A stretch of DNA of 64,000 nucleotides from Siansivirga zeaxanthinifaciens CC-SAMT-1 (GTDB lineage Bacteria > Bacteroidota > Bacteroidia > Flavobacteriales > Flavobacteriaceae). Position numbers and translations under genes: made by a program. Of the stretch, positions 26,049 to 35,274 are shown one piece after another. Location of the stretch: NCBI RefSeq assembly GCF_000941055.1, contig NZ_CP007202.1, positions 802,001-866,000 on the forward strand, given 5' to 3'. The stretch's first letter is position 1. Each line of letters begins with the position of its first letter. The notes under the pieces were generated by a model, which saw nothing but the letters and a program-made list of their open reading frames with translations, searched no databases and had not been told where the DNA came from.

Positions 26049-27545
26049 TTATTTGTTTTTTGGAATTACAACAGTTTGAATCGCTTTTGCGTCTATTGAA
26101 AACTCCACGGTTTTATCGTTTAATATTAGGTTAATACTTTTAGGTTTTTCTGTTTCGTTAAAAATTACAACAGCAATGGAACCATCTGTGTTTAGGGCTG
26201 ATGTTAGCATAAGATCCTTATCAGAATTTTCTAAACCTATAATTTTCGCTTCTGGTCTTATATACTTACTAAAGTGTGCCATAGTGTAATAAAGCGGTGT
26301 AAAATAGACTTCATCGGCGTCTGGATCTACAATTACAGGTGCAACACACCAGTTTTTAAACCAGTTGGGACCACCTTGCCTATCTAAAACCATATTCCAA
26401 TCCACCCAACCATCAACCCAATTGTTTAAACAGCCAATTATATCTCTGGCATATCTGTTAACAGGTGCGTATTTAGGATGTAAATATTTTTCTTCTTCCG
26501 AAGCCCAATCCCAACCCCAATCGGTTGCTTCTTTTTTCCAATACCAGGCATCGTCTTGCCATTTTGGAACTTCAGAATCGACGCAACCTTCGGTTTCAAT
26601 TAAATATTTGTTTGGTGCTTTATTGTGTGCATATTGTAAGGCTTCAGGAAAAAAATCATAGGTACTTTCATACCAATGAATAGCGGTTCCATCGAAATAT
26701 TTAGAAGATGCTTCATCTTTATACATTTCATCTACCCATTCTTTTAAACCCGCTCTATTCTGGTCGTAACCCAAAATTATTTTATCGCCTTTACCATCAG
26801 CTTCCAGTTTTGGGCCTAAATAATTTTGAACAAAATGGGTCATTTCCTGAGGAGTAAAATGCATACTTTCCCAATTATTACCGTTGCCGTGTGGTTCGTT
26901 TTCAACCGTAAAACCCCAGATATCAATACCTTCTGATTTATAAGCATCGATATATTTTGAAAAAAACAAAGCCCACGTGTTATAATATTTAGGAAGCAAT
27001 TTCCCGCCAACCCAATGATTATTGTCTTTCATCCAAGGAGCTGCGGTCCATGGTGATGCAAAAATTTTAAAGCCATCTTCTGAAAACGCCATAGCATCTT
27101 TAATCATGGGAATAAGGTCGTCTTTATCTGCTTCAATCGTAAAATGTTCCAAATTCACATCGTCTTCAACAGGAGAATACGAATATTGGCTTAGTGAAAA
27201 ATCACAAGAATTCATATGTGTTCTGGTTAGCGAATACCGAGCACCATCTTTGGCGAAATAAGCCTTTAAAATGGTGTCTCTATTAGCTTTGCTTAACTTG
27301 TTAAGTAAATATGCTGAAGCCTCCGTAAAAGCGCCTCCAAAGCCCGTTATGGTTTGATAGGTTTGTTCTGGTAACAACGTAATGGTAGCTGAAACCTTTA
27401 AAATTTCGAATGTTGAGATTTTACTAAGCTTATTTCCGTTGGCTGAGGTTTCAAAAACCTCAAAATCCATTTGTTTTTTTGTTTCACTACAACCCATAAC
27501 AGCAATTACTAAAAGATAATACACATATGTTTTGATTGATTTCAT
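26049..27545 (-). CDS. GH30 lipoprotein, probable exo-beta-1,6-glucosidase for laminarin branches
   Basis: The 498-residue protein starts with a lipoprotein signal, with the lipobox Cys at residue 19 followed by SETKKQ. The GH30 fold follows: TITGFGGAFTEASAY near the N-terminus, SPWTAAPWMKDN, the acid/base in FTVENEPHG and the nucleophile in YLIETEGCVD, then a C-terminal beta-sandwich. GH30 enzymes in laminarin loci of marine flavobacteria remove beta-1,6-linked glucose branches. That activity is inferred by context; glucosylceramidase-type activity is less likely. Basic residues after the lipid Cys argue for a periplasm-facing lipoprotein. It is in the operon 32303-23556. Confidence 0.92.
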   Translation of the reverse strand: MKSIKTYVYYLLVIAVMGCSETKKQMDFEVFETSANGNKLSKISTFEILKVSATITLLPEQTYQTITGFGGAFTEASAYLLNKLSKANRDTILKAYFAKDGARYSLTRTHMNSCDFSLSQYSYSPVEDDVNLEHFTIEADKDDLIPMIKDAMAFSEDGFKIFASPWTAAPWMKDNNHWVGGKLLPKYYNTWALFFSKYIDAYKSEGIDIWGFTVENEPHGNGNNWESMHFTPQEMTHFVQNYLGPKLEADGKGDKIILGYDQNRAGLKEWVDEMYKDEASSKYFDGTAIHWYESTYDFFPEALQYAHNKAPNKYLIETEGCVDSEVPKWQDDAWYWKKEATDWGWDWASEEEKYLHPKYAPVNRYARDIIGCLNNWVDGWVDWNMVLDRQGGPNWFKNWCVAPVIVDPDADEVYFTPLYYTMAHFSKYIRPEAKIIGLENSDKDLMLTSALNTDGSIAVVIFNETEKPKSINLILNDKTVEFSIDAKAIQTVVIPKNK

Positions 27546-27556
27546 AAAAAATATTC

Positions 27557-28846
27557 TTAGTGAGATACACTAAATTCTGAAGCCGTTGGTGGCACCAAAA
27601 CCGTTTCCATTAATGCTTCTTTATTCCCATTAAATGTTTTTGTAATGGGTTGTCCGTCTCTGGTTAATCCTTTAAAAACACCTTCATCAACTAAATCCCA
27701 AAGGGCATATTTTGCTTCGCCTTTTAAGTTTATAAGTCCGAAATGATTTTCGGAACCCAATTCATTTTGGGCATCTTTCCATTGCTCGTCGAAGGCTTCA
27801 AAATAAAAACAAGACACTTTATTGTTGTTAGACCAAGCTCTAATCAAATCATAATATCTACCCGATTTATATTCGTCGGTTGCTCTAGAGCCATTAGCAC
27901 CGTACAACGAATTACAAACCGTTGCCCAGCCTGTTTCCCCAATATGTATAGGCTTTTTAACACCCAAACGCTTTACGTAATTAGATACACTGTCGTATTG
28001 CTTTGTGGCAAATTTTAAAGCCCGTTGCATAGAGGCTTCGAGTTTTTCTTGCTTAGACATATGGGTTTCGTTTTCTGGAACTAACCAAAAGGCAGGATTA
28101 TAGTGTGAGTTATGCATTGGGTAAGTATGCATGGAAATATAATCTACTGCCTTGATTAGTTTTTCTAAATCGTCGGTATGATAGGCTGGATCACCGCCGC
28201 CCCATGATGAAAAATCATCGGAACTGGTTATCCATAAATCGTTGGGTAAAACACCGGTACGCTTTAAATTTTGTAAATGATTTACCCATTTTAAAATAAC
28301 ATTTGGTCTTACAAAATAGCTGGTTGCCCAATGCACCATGGCTTCGTTACCAACGGCTAATATTTTAACTATGTCTGGATACGCTTTTGCTAAAGCAACA
28401 GCTCTATCAATTTCACCTGCATTCTGGTCGCTTTCTGCTTCATGGTTGGGTTCTAAACCGGTCCAGGCATTTTCACAATCTATCCAAGCGCCTAACATGA
28501 CATACATTTCAAAACTGGAATCTTCCTTTTTTAATTCGCTAATAGCTTTTAAAACATTTGGTGCATGCGGTAATTGAACATTGTATGTTCGTAAAATTTT
28601 AATGCCCATGGCCGACAGGATTTTCATATCCTCTTTTAATTGAGAAATACTCGGTTGAGAATCTCTGGACTTTTTACGATACCCTCCATAAGAAATTGCT
28701 AAATAGTCTGGATTTCCTAAAATATCGGCTGCTGTTTTGTGCTTTTCCTTACCCACTGTAATCTTTTCTTTTTTTGAATTATTTCCACATCCAAACACAA
28801 AAATTATAATAGACATGGCTAATAAAATTTTTTGAATGTGTTTCAT
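27557..28846 (-). CDS. GH17 lipoprotein, laminarin-oligosaccharide beta-1,3-glucanase
   Basis: The 429-residue protein has a lipoprotein signal (MKHIQKILLAMSIIIFVFGC, Cys20, then GNNSKKEK). A GH17 TIM barrel follows, with the acid/base in AVGNEAMVHW and the nucleophile in HIGETGWATVC. It is longer than the leaderless GH17 of the same operon because of a C-terminal extension after about residue 390. The strongly basic residues after the lipid Cys lack the acidic surface-export pattern seen on the SusD-type lipoproteins here, so periplasmic attachment is more likely. It starts 4 bp after the phosphorylase stop and is followed by GH30 after 11 bp. Confidence 0.9.
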   Translation of the reverse strand: MKHIQKILLAMSIIIFVFGCGNNSKKEKITVGKEKHKTAADILGNPDYLAISYGGYRKKSRDSQPSISQLKEDMKILSAMGIKILRTYNVQLPHAPNVLKAISELKKEDSSFEMYVMLGAWIDCENAWTGLEPNHEAESDQNAGEIDRAVALAKAYPDIVKILAVGNEAMVHWATSYFVRPNVILKWVNHLQNLKRTGVLPNDLWITSSDDFSSWGGGDPAYHTDDLEKLIKAVDYISMHTYPMHNSHYNPAFWLVPENETHMSKQEKLEASMQRALKFATKQYDSVSNYVKRLGVKKPIHIGETGWATVCNSLYGANGSRATDEYKSGRYYDLIRAWSNNNKVSCFYFEAFDEQWKDAQNELGSENHFGLINLKGEAKYALWDLVDEGVFKGLTRDGQPITKTFNGNKEALMETVLVPPTASEFSVSH

Positions 28847-28850
28847 GACT

Positions 28851-31800
28851 TTACCCTCTTAATTGATTTACTGAAACTATAATTTTTTGAATATGGCCTG
28901 TTCTTTCGAAAATGTCTTTTGATGTATGTTCATCCAGCAACAAGCCTTCTATATGATTAGTTGTCTGGTTATTATAAAAAACCTCAACACCTTCTTTTTC
29001 TGATAATTTATAAACTATTGGAATTTGACAATAGGTAAAGCACAAGGTATTAACCTCTAATTCTATTTGTGTTTCTTCGTTGTGTAAATTGGTATATTTA
29101 AACGTTTTAGGCGTATTAATGAGTTCGCTTTTGCGTAATAATGAAGGATTAAAATATACCTTACCTTGTTTTACAAACACCCCTAATTCACCAATTCTAC
29201 ATAGAATGTCTTCTTTAACCTGACCCGTCATACCGGGTTGTTGTGCGCCTTTTGTTGCTGGTGTATGCGAATACGGATCGGTTGGGAACGCGCCATATAA
29301 TTTTGGCGATTTATGAACCCCTATACCGGCTTGTATTTCGTAATAATGTTCTAGTAATTTACCTATAACCTCATCGCTTTCTTTAGTGTTAATAGCTAAC
29401 AAACAGTTTTCCTGTACAGCCAACAAAAGCTTTGAAACCATGTGCCAATAAATAGAGCCTAAACCTTCGTAACCAAAAAAAGTGCCCGAACGCCCTGTAA
29501 AAGCTTTGTGGTTAAATATATCTTCAAAAATGTTTAAGGTTAATTTCGTGTCTTTTTCGGCTAATGTTTTATAGGTTTCTGGAAGCTTATTTAACGCCTC
29601 TTTTAAGCTATTAGCATTATTAAAATTGCCATTAAAATGAAAATTGCCTAAAACATCTTTCTCGATAATTTGTGTATTACCATCGGCAACTAATTTTTGT
29701 AGTAACTCCGATTTAGCAACCTGTTCTTTTGGAATATTATTCTTTTTATCGAAACGTGCTAATTCTTTATCTGGGTATAAAATATAGCTGTATTGATCGT
29801 CTCTAAACAAGGCGCTTTGTTTCAATCCATCTAATAATTTTAAAGCTTCTTTTGGAACTAAAAACCCGGAACTTAAAACAGCAACCTGCCCTTCGAGCAT
29901 TTCAGGTAGATACGAAATTGAGACTTCTTTATCATTTTCAACAGTCATTAAATTATAAGCATGGTATAAATTATCTTCGCGCTTATTGGCTTTAATTGTT
30001 TGTTGTAAATAACTTTTTGTAATGGTTAAAAACTCCTGTAAAGCGGCTTTTTGTAATGGTTCTTTGTCTCCTTTAAAACCGTTTTGGTAAACAGATAATC
30101 TGTAATCGCTGGCTGCTTGCCCCAAACCATCTAAAACCGTTTTCCGGTCGCTATTAGATATTTTAGAGGATAGTATGTTTTTATTAACCTCAAGCGTTTG
30201 AAGTGTTTTTGTAAAAAAGATATGTAATTCTGAAGATATTTTAACCGAATCGATATTTGATTTTGAAACAACGCTTTTGAAAAAGGATAGAAAACGCTCC
30301 AAATAACATAAAGTTACCATAGAAACTCCATTACCAACAAGGGCATTATTGGCATCGTTCCATTCGGGTCTTTGTGTGTTTAACCAAATACCAGCCTCAG
30401 GAATAAAATTGGAAACTTTAGCAAGTACGGTTGCTAACAGTTTTTCTATTAAATTAACCTTGTAAATGCTGTTGTTTTGATCTAGTAGCAGAGAACCATC
30501 GGCCCCAAGTACTTGTTTTCTTTCGTTTATTTTATGGTCTAAGGCATAGTCAAAATCAATGGTGTCTTTTGGGTTTACTAAAATCTCTTTATAACTTTTA
30601 ATTTTATAAGGCACGTTAGCATATACAAAAATGGCTTTGTTAAATAAGTTTTCGAGAGCGCCCGGATAATGACCTTCAATAAACTCTAAGAATTTAAGCA
30701 GGTAAATAATTTGATGATCTCCCCAATACCCAATGTAAGACCACGGGTCGTTTTCTTCAATAATTTCCCAATCGAAACCATCTTTAGTAACCCTATAGGG
30801 ATTGTAACCATCAAAGGTTGTGGCGTTTAAAAACTTATGAATCATGCTCTCAATAAATTCGGGATAGGCATGTGCTAAGGCTTCCCAATTTTGAAAAATA
30901 TCGCGCCAGTTGCCCTCGTAATCGAGTATTTTAGAACCGTCTATTTCACTTTTTGTGTTTATTGAAAACTTGTTCCAAGGCCTGCTCGGGTCGCCATGTC
31001 TTCTACTAAATTTTAGTGGTAAATATTCTAAGCTTAAGCGTTTAAAATCTGAATCGTTATCGCTGTTTGAAATGGCCTTTATGTCTTTATGAGTAAATAC
31101 ATCGGGTAGCTTGTTTAATAATCCTGATTTACTTTTGAAAACTTGTTTGTTTGCCTTTTCGATGTATTTAAGAAAGTCTTGTTTTTCGATGTTATAATTG
31201 TCATCAAAGATACCACCACGCATAATATTGAATAGTGTATTTGCAAAATGACGGGTATTGAATAAGTCATCGGCCGTAAGTTGTAATCCATCTGAAGCAG
31301 ACGTAAGTGCTATCAAGTTTTTAGTACCTTGGTCTATATCCTTTTGAACTTCAACCTCTAAATTACTGTCATTTTTAATTCGATAAGCAATAGCTTCGGT
31401 TTGAGTAACAGATTGATTTACATTACAAACAAAAGTCCAAGCTTTAGCTTCCTGAGCATTTAAGCTTATGGTTTCACTAACAAAATAAGCGCCTTTTTCG
31501 GCTTTTATATCTTGTTCCTGATGAATTTCTAAACCCTTTCTAAAATTATTTAATTGCAACGAAGACAGTAAATATTTAGGATTGTTTAATCCTAAAGACC
31601 AAACAATACTGGCTTTTAAGGCCTCACTAGGCTCTGCTTTATCAACAATAATGGCACTTAAAGCGTAAATTCCCAAACCAGAATCTGGTTGTAATTCGCT
31701 TTTTTTGTAAGCATCAACCAAGTTGCTAACGCGGTTTTGCAAATCGGAGCCAACACCATAGGGCACAATATTTTGTAAACCATCAAGAAGGGTTACTTTT

Positions 31801-32303
31801 AGTTTAGAATCTGTATTGTTTATAAGTTTCGACTTTTTTACAAACCCAAACTCGTTACTAGAATTCCACTGGTATCTAAACGTTAAACCCAAATCTTCGT
31901 TAACTTCTTCAAAAACTATTTTATTTCCGTAGTTGTTTTTATAAAGATTTTGATGGGTTTTATACTTACCTAATTGGCGAATAGAAAAAGGTTCCCAAAC
32001 CTGAATTTTTCCATTTAAATGTACTTGAAAAATAGATTTACTTCCTGTTATATCTGCCGATTCTGTTATTTTATCGTCTGTATAATAAGGAAAAAGTGCC
32101 GATTCAGAATTTTTTCTACCAGCTGTTAATCCGCCATTACTGGATATAAACATCCAGTGATTGGAATCGCTAACAATGCTCATAAAAAACGGACGCATGG
32201 CATCGCTGTTAGATATTTTATAGTATGTTTCGTTTTCAAACGTTACTATTTCTCCATGTACATTATCTGTTAATCCGGTATTGACTTTAATTGTATTATT
32301 CAT
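28851..32303 (-). CDS. GH149/GH94-type beta-1,3-oligoglucan phosphorylase
   Basis: The 1150-residue protein has no signal peptide and should be cytoplasmic. An N-terminal beta-sandwich (about 1-320) precedes an (alpha/alpha)6 barrel, the glycosyltransferase-36/GH94-like architecture of inverting disaccharide and oligosaccharide phosphorylases. Marks include GFDWEIIEENDPW and YIGYWGDHQIIYLL, RPEWNDANNALVGNG, and a C-terminal KGAQQPGMTGQVKEDILCR segment where GH94 relatives bind phosphate. The length (~1100 residues) and laminarin context favour GH149; GH94 or GH161 are alternatives. It would convert imported beta-1,3-oligosaccharides plus phosphate to glucose-1-phosphate, replacing a GH3 beta-glucosidase, which is absent here. 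It is the first gene of a five-gene operon. Confidence 0.8.
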   Translation of the reverse strand: MNNTIKVNTGLTDNVHGEIVTFENETYYKISNSDAMRPFFMSIVSDSNHWMFISSNGGLTAGRKNSESALFPYYTDDKITESADITGSKSIFQVHLNGKIQVWEPFSIRQLGKYKTHQNLYKNNYGNKIVFEEVNEDLGLTFRYQWNSSNEFGFVKKSKLINNTDSKLKVTLLDGLQNIVPYGVGSDLQNRVSNLVDAYKKSELQPDSGLGIYALSAIIVDKAEPSEALKASIVWSLGLNNPKYLLSSLQLNNFRKGLEIHQEQDIKAEKGAYFVSETISLNAQEAKAWTFVCNVNQSVTQTEAIAYRIKNDSNLEVEVQKDIDQGTKNLIALTSASDGLQLTADDLFNTRHFANTLFNIMRGGIFDDNYNIEKQDFLKYIEKANKQVFKSKSGLLNKLPDVFTHKDIKAISNSDNDSDFKRLSLEYLPLKFSRRHGDPSRPWNKFSINTKSEIDGSKILDYEGNWRDIFQNWEALAHAYPEFIESMIHKFLNATTFDGYNPYRVTKDGFDWEIIEENDPWSYIGYWGDHQIIYLLKFLEFIEGHYPGALENLFNKAIFVYANVPYKIKSYKEILVNPKDTIDFDYALDHKINERKQVLGADGSLLLDQNNSIYKVNLIEKLLATVLAKVSNFIPEAGIWLNTQRPEWNDANNALVGNGVSMVTLCYLERFLSFFKSVVSKSNIDSVKISSELHIFFTKTLQTLEVNKNILSSKISNSDRKTVLDGLGQAASDYRLSVYQNGFKGDKEPLQKAALQEFLTITKSYLQQTIKANKREDNLYHAYNLMTVENDKEVSISYLPEMLEGQVAVLSSGFLVPKEALKLLDGLKQSALFRDDQYSYILYPDKELARFDKKNNIPKEQVAKSELLQKLVADGNTQIIEKDVLGNFHFNGNFNNANSLKEALNKLPETYKTLAEKDTKLTLNIFEDIFNHKAFTGRSGTFFGYEGLGSIYWHMVSKLLLAVQENCLLAINTKESDEVIGKLLEHYYEIQAGIGVHKSPKLYGAFPTDPYSHTPATKGAQQPGMTGQVKEDILCRIGELGVFVKQGKVYFNPSLLRKSELINTPKTFKYTNLHNEETQIELEVNTLCFTYCQIPIVYKLSEKEGVEVFYNNQTTNHIEGLLLDEHTSKDIFERTGHIQKIIVSVNQLRG

Positions 32304-32400
32304 TTACGTTTAAACTTTACGCATTTATATTTAAAAACCTTATCATTAGCTTTTTTAAGGAAAAGGCTTTTGTATTTATATTAAATCTCTTTATTTTAAT

Positions 32401-32441
32401 TAGTCAAAAAGGTTAATCGTTAATACCGACTAACCTTTTTG
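32401..32441 (-). terminator. Terminator of the GH2-like-to-binding-protein unit
   Basis: AAAAAGGTTAATCG and CGACTAACCTTTTT form a stem with one mismatch. It lies 47 bp after the stop of the lipoprotein gene ending at 32488 and before the phosphorylase operon. No copy of the shared promoter elements was found between here and 32303. Confidence 0.75.
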
Positions 32442-32487
32442 AAATTAGTCACTTTTAGTCATGCAAACGCATGTATTATATAGCCTT

Positions 32488-34332
32488 TTAATTAACTGTT
32501 ACAGAGACGTTATCTATGTTAGCAGTAACAGTGCAACCAGCCGCACCACCACAAACCGTTTCAATTAAGAAACTTATACCTCCAGAAACATCTGTTCCAG
32601 CCGGTATTGTAAACGATCCAGAAAATCTTGACCAAGCATCGGTTAATGCTGGTGTTGGATTAAATACATGTGTAAAAGAAGCGCCATTTGCACCTTCACC
32701 AAATAGAAGCACGTTAAATACGCCGCCTTCTCCACCCATGGATCCAATATGATCGAACGCAATGGTAATTTTATCGCCAGCAGCTACGGCACCTACACCA
32801 ATAGCTTCTTGCTTAAATGCAGGATTACTAGCACCGTTAGTTTCTAGTCTTCCAGACCAAGAACCCCCATTATTTCTGGTATTATCTAGTACAGCTAAAC
32901 CTCCATTTTGGAAGCGAATCCATCCAGAGTCTGTTCCTGTTTCAAAATCTGAGTTAGAGGCTAATCCTGTTACGGTACCACCAGTTCCTCCGCCACCAGT
33001 TCCTCCGCCACCGGCACTAGCACCATCGCCATAAAGCATTAAATCATCAAAATAATATGTATCAGTATTTTTAGCATTTAAGTCAAAGAAAATAACAATT
33101 TTATTAAACTTATTGCTATCTGAAGCTGCAAAAGGAAAGGTTAATTCTTCCCAACCACTTGTAATAGAGGTTGTTAAAAATTTCTCGACATTATTTCCGG
33201 CATTTCCTATTTCTTCTAATTTAAGTCTAACTTCTGTATTTGCTCTTGCAGACCAAACTTTAATTTTTAATCCTGTATGACTATTAAAATCTAATTTTGC
33301 ATCTAAATCATATTGATTGTTATCCCAATTAAACTGACCGCTTTTTACAACTTTACCAACTTTACACGACTTATTTACATTGTTATCGGTGTCGGGGTTA
33401 TCTACCCATGAGAAACCAGCGCCATCTGAAATAAAATTGGCACTTGGATTTGTTAAAAACGTCATGTTTAAATTGGCCGCATTGTATGATTCTGTAGTTT
33501 CTGCAATACATGCATTAGGATCGGAAACTACAACCGTTCTAATAACTTCTGTTGCTGCATTACCTGAGGCATCAGTTACATTATAAGTAATGGTATAAGT
33601 GCCTGCTGTGTTTACATTTACAGTATCTCCTCCAACAACTATATTAGCAGTAATATCTCCATCAACATCATCTGAAGCCGTTGCTCCTGGGTCTGTAAAT
33701 GTACCTCCTAGTAAAACATTTATAGTAGCATTACCTGTTAATGTGATTACTGGTGCTACAATATCTGCAGCGACTATAACGGTTCTTGTTCTTTGTGTCG
33801 CTGCATTTCCGGCTGCATCACTAACGTTATAGGTAATAATGTAGGTTCCGGCTGTGTTTGTATCTACAGTATCGCCACCAACAACAATATTAGCAGTAAG
33901 ATCGCCATCAACATCATCTGTAGCTGTTACTCCTGGTTCTGTAAATGCCTGCCCAAGCATAATATTCATTGTTGTATCGCCAAGTAAGGTGATTATTGGT
34001 GCTCCTGCATCTGAAATTACTATTATATCCTCAAAAGTATCTGATGCCCCTGCCACATTAGTTGCTGTTAACACAACTTTGTATTCGCCCGCTGAATAGT
34101 ATTTTACAGGATTAATAAGCGTAGAAGTAGTTCCATCTCCTAAATCCCAACTATAATTGGTTGCATTCTCAGAGATATTTATAAATGTTACTACACTATT
34201 ATCAGTATTTATTGTATGAGTAAAACCAGCAACAACTTTTGGTAAATTTACCTCGTCGTCTTCGCAACCTAAAAAGGTTATGGCTAAGATTAAAATTGAT
34301 AGCTGTTTAAATGTTCTAATTAATGTTTTCAT
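32488..34332 (-). CDS. Surface lipoprotein with PKD, two DUF5011 and two CBM-like modules
   Basis: The 614-residue protein has a lipoprotein signal with lipid Cys at about residue 23, followed by EDDE, an acidic pattern that directs lipoproteins to the cell surface in flavobacteria. Modules follow in order: PKD (about 28-107), two DUF5011-type Ig repeats (about 110-190 and 192-270, each with TAxDDVDGDxTANI and GTYxITYNV), and a CBM-like sandwich (about 272-435). Last come a glycine linker (GGGGTGGGGTGG) and a CBM4-like sandwich ending in NIDNVSVTVN. No catalytic residues are visible. It most likely binds laminarin at the surface. It follows GH16 after 15 bp. Confidence 0.8.
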   Translation of the reverse strand: MKTLIRTFKQLSILILAITFLGCEDDEVNLPKVVAGFTHTINTDNSVVTFINISENATNYSWDLGDGTTSTLINPVKYYSAGEYKVVLTATNVAGASDTFEDIIVISDAGAPIITLLGDTTMNIMLGQAFTEPGVTATDDVDGDLTANIVVGGDTVDTNTAGTYIITYNVSDAAGNAATQRTRTVIVAADIVAPVITLTGNATINVLLGGTFTDPGATASDDVDGDITANIVVGGDTVNVNTAGTYTITYNVTDASGNAATEVIRTVVVSDPNACIAETTESYNAANLNMTFLTNPSANFISDGAGFSWVDNPDTDNNVNKSCKVGKVVKSGQFNWDNNQYDLDAKLDFNSHTGLKIKVWSARANTEVRLKLEEIGNAGNNVEKFLTTSITSGWEELTFPFAASDSNKFNKIVIFFDLNAKNTDTYYFDDLMLYGDGASAGGGGTGGGGTGGTVTGLASNSDFETGTDSGWIRFQNGGLAVLDNTRNNGGSWSGRLETNGASNPAFKQEAIGVGAVAAGDKITIAFDHIGSMGGEGGVFNVLLFGEGANGASFTHVFNPTPALTDAWSRFSGSFTIPAGTDVSGGISFLIETVCGGAAGCTVTANIDNVSVTVN

Positions 34333-34347
34333 TGTCTTATTATTAGT

Positions 34348-35244
34348 TTAGTTGTTGCTTCTTTTATATACTCTAACGTAATCTACAAGCATATTTTGTG
34401 GAAAAACCGTTTCTGCATTTGGAGATCCTGGTAAAGCGCCGCCAACGGCAAGATTTAAAATGATATAGAAAGGACCATTATTAAATACCCATTCTCCTGG
34501 GACATCCTTTGGTGTTATTTGATTGTAAAGTTTATCGTCTACATAGAAGTTAATATAATCTGGTCCCCATTCTATTCCGAAAATATGAAAACCTGTATCA
34601 AACCTATCGTTTTCTAAATTGTAGGATTTACTTATGGATTGACCACCGGAATAACCCGGTCCATGAACCGTTCCGAAAACCCTAGTAGGTTCATTACCAA
34701 CATATTCCATAATATCTATCTCTCCTATTTCTGGCCAAATCTGTGTTCCGTTAGCGTCGTCTCCAAGCAACCAAAATGCAGGCCAAATTCCTTGTCCGTA
34801 AGGCAAACGTATACGTGCTTCAAAACGACCGTAAGTTTGCTCAAATTTACCTTTTGTTAATAGTCTTGCCGAGGTATAAGCAGAACCATTAAATTGCTCC
34901 TCTTTTGCTGTAATTATTAACACGCCATTTTGCACTGATACATTATCTGCGCGATCTGTATAATACTGAAGCTCATTATTACCCCAGCCATTTTCTCCTG
35001 TACCAATGTTATATCCCCAAATATCTGGATTAGGTGCGCCTTCAACATCAAACTCATCGGCCATTACTAATTCTGTGAACTTAGCAACGGTTTGTGTTTC
35101 ATTTGTTTCACAACTCATAAAGGCAGTAAATAAAATTAATATTACAAGATTAAAAACACTAGATTTTATGTTTCTTGATTTATATAGTAAATTATGCTGC
35201 ACAAAGATTTTTGTTTCCATTCTTGTTATATTTTTTAAATTCAT
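34348..35244 (-). CDS. GH16 laminarinase lipoprotein
   Basis: The 298-residue protein is a GH16 endo-beta-1,3-glucanase. The catalytic motif is GEIDIMEYVG (E-x-D-x-x-E), flanked by RFEARIRLPYGQGIWPAFWLL, split by its conserved Trp residues, and FHIFGIEWGPDYINFYVD. The N-terminus has a long basic stretch before a hydrophobic core and a lipobox FMSC (Cys about residue 44). An internal Met at about residue 9 could be the true start and would give a more normal signal. GH16 enzymes release oligosaccharides from laminarin at the surface. It is cotranscribed with the binding lipoproteins on both sides (gaps of 30 and 15 bp). Confidence 0.95.
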   Translation of the reverse strand: MNLKNITRMETKIFVQHNLLYKSRNIKSSVFNLVILILFTAFMSCETNETQTVAKFTELVMADEFDVEGAPNPDIWGYNIGTGENGWGNNELQYYTDRADNVSVQNGVLIITAKEEQFNGSAYTSARLLTKGKFEQTYGRFEARIRLPYGQGIWPAFWLLGDDANGTQIWPEIGEIDIMEYVGNEPTRVFGTVHGPGYSGGQSISKSYNLENDRFDTGFHIFGIEWGPDYINFYVDDKLYNQITPKDVPGEWVFNNGPFYIILNLAVGGALPGSPNAETVFPQNMLVDYVRVYKRSNN

Positions 35245-35274
35245 AGTATTAAATATTACGCTCTATTGGTAGTT

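Noticed and set aside
26974..26979. CACGTG core as a second parS site
   Set aside because: Flanks (GCC...TTA) break the palindrome, and it lies inside the GH30 coding sequence.
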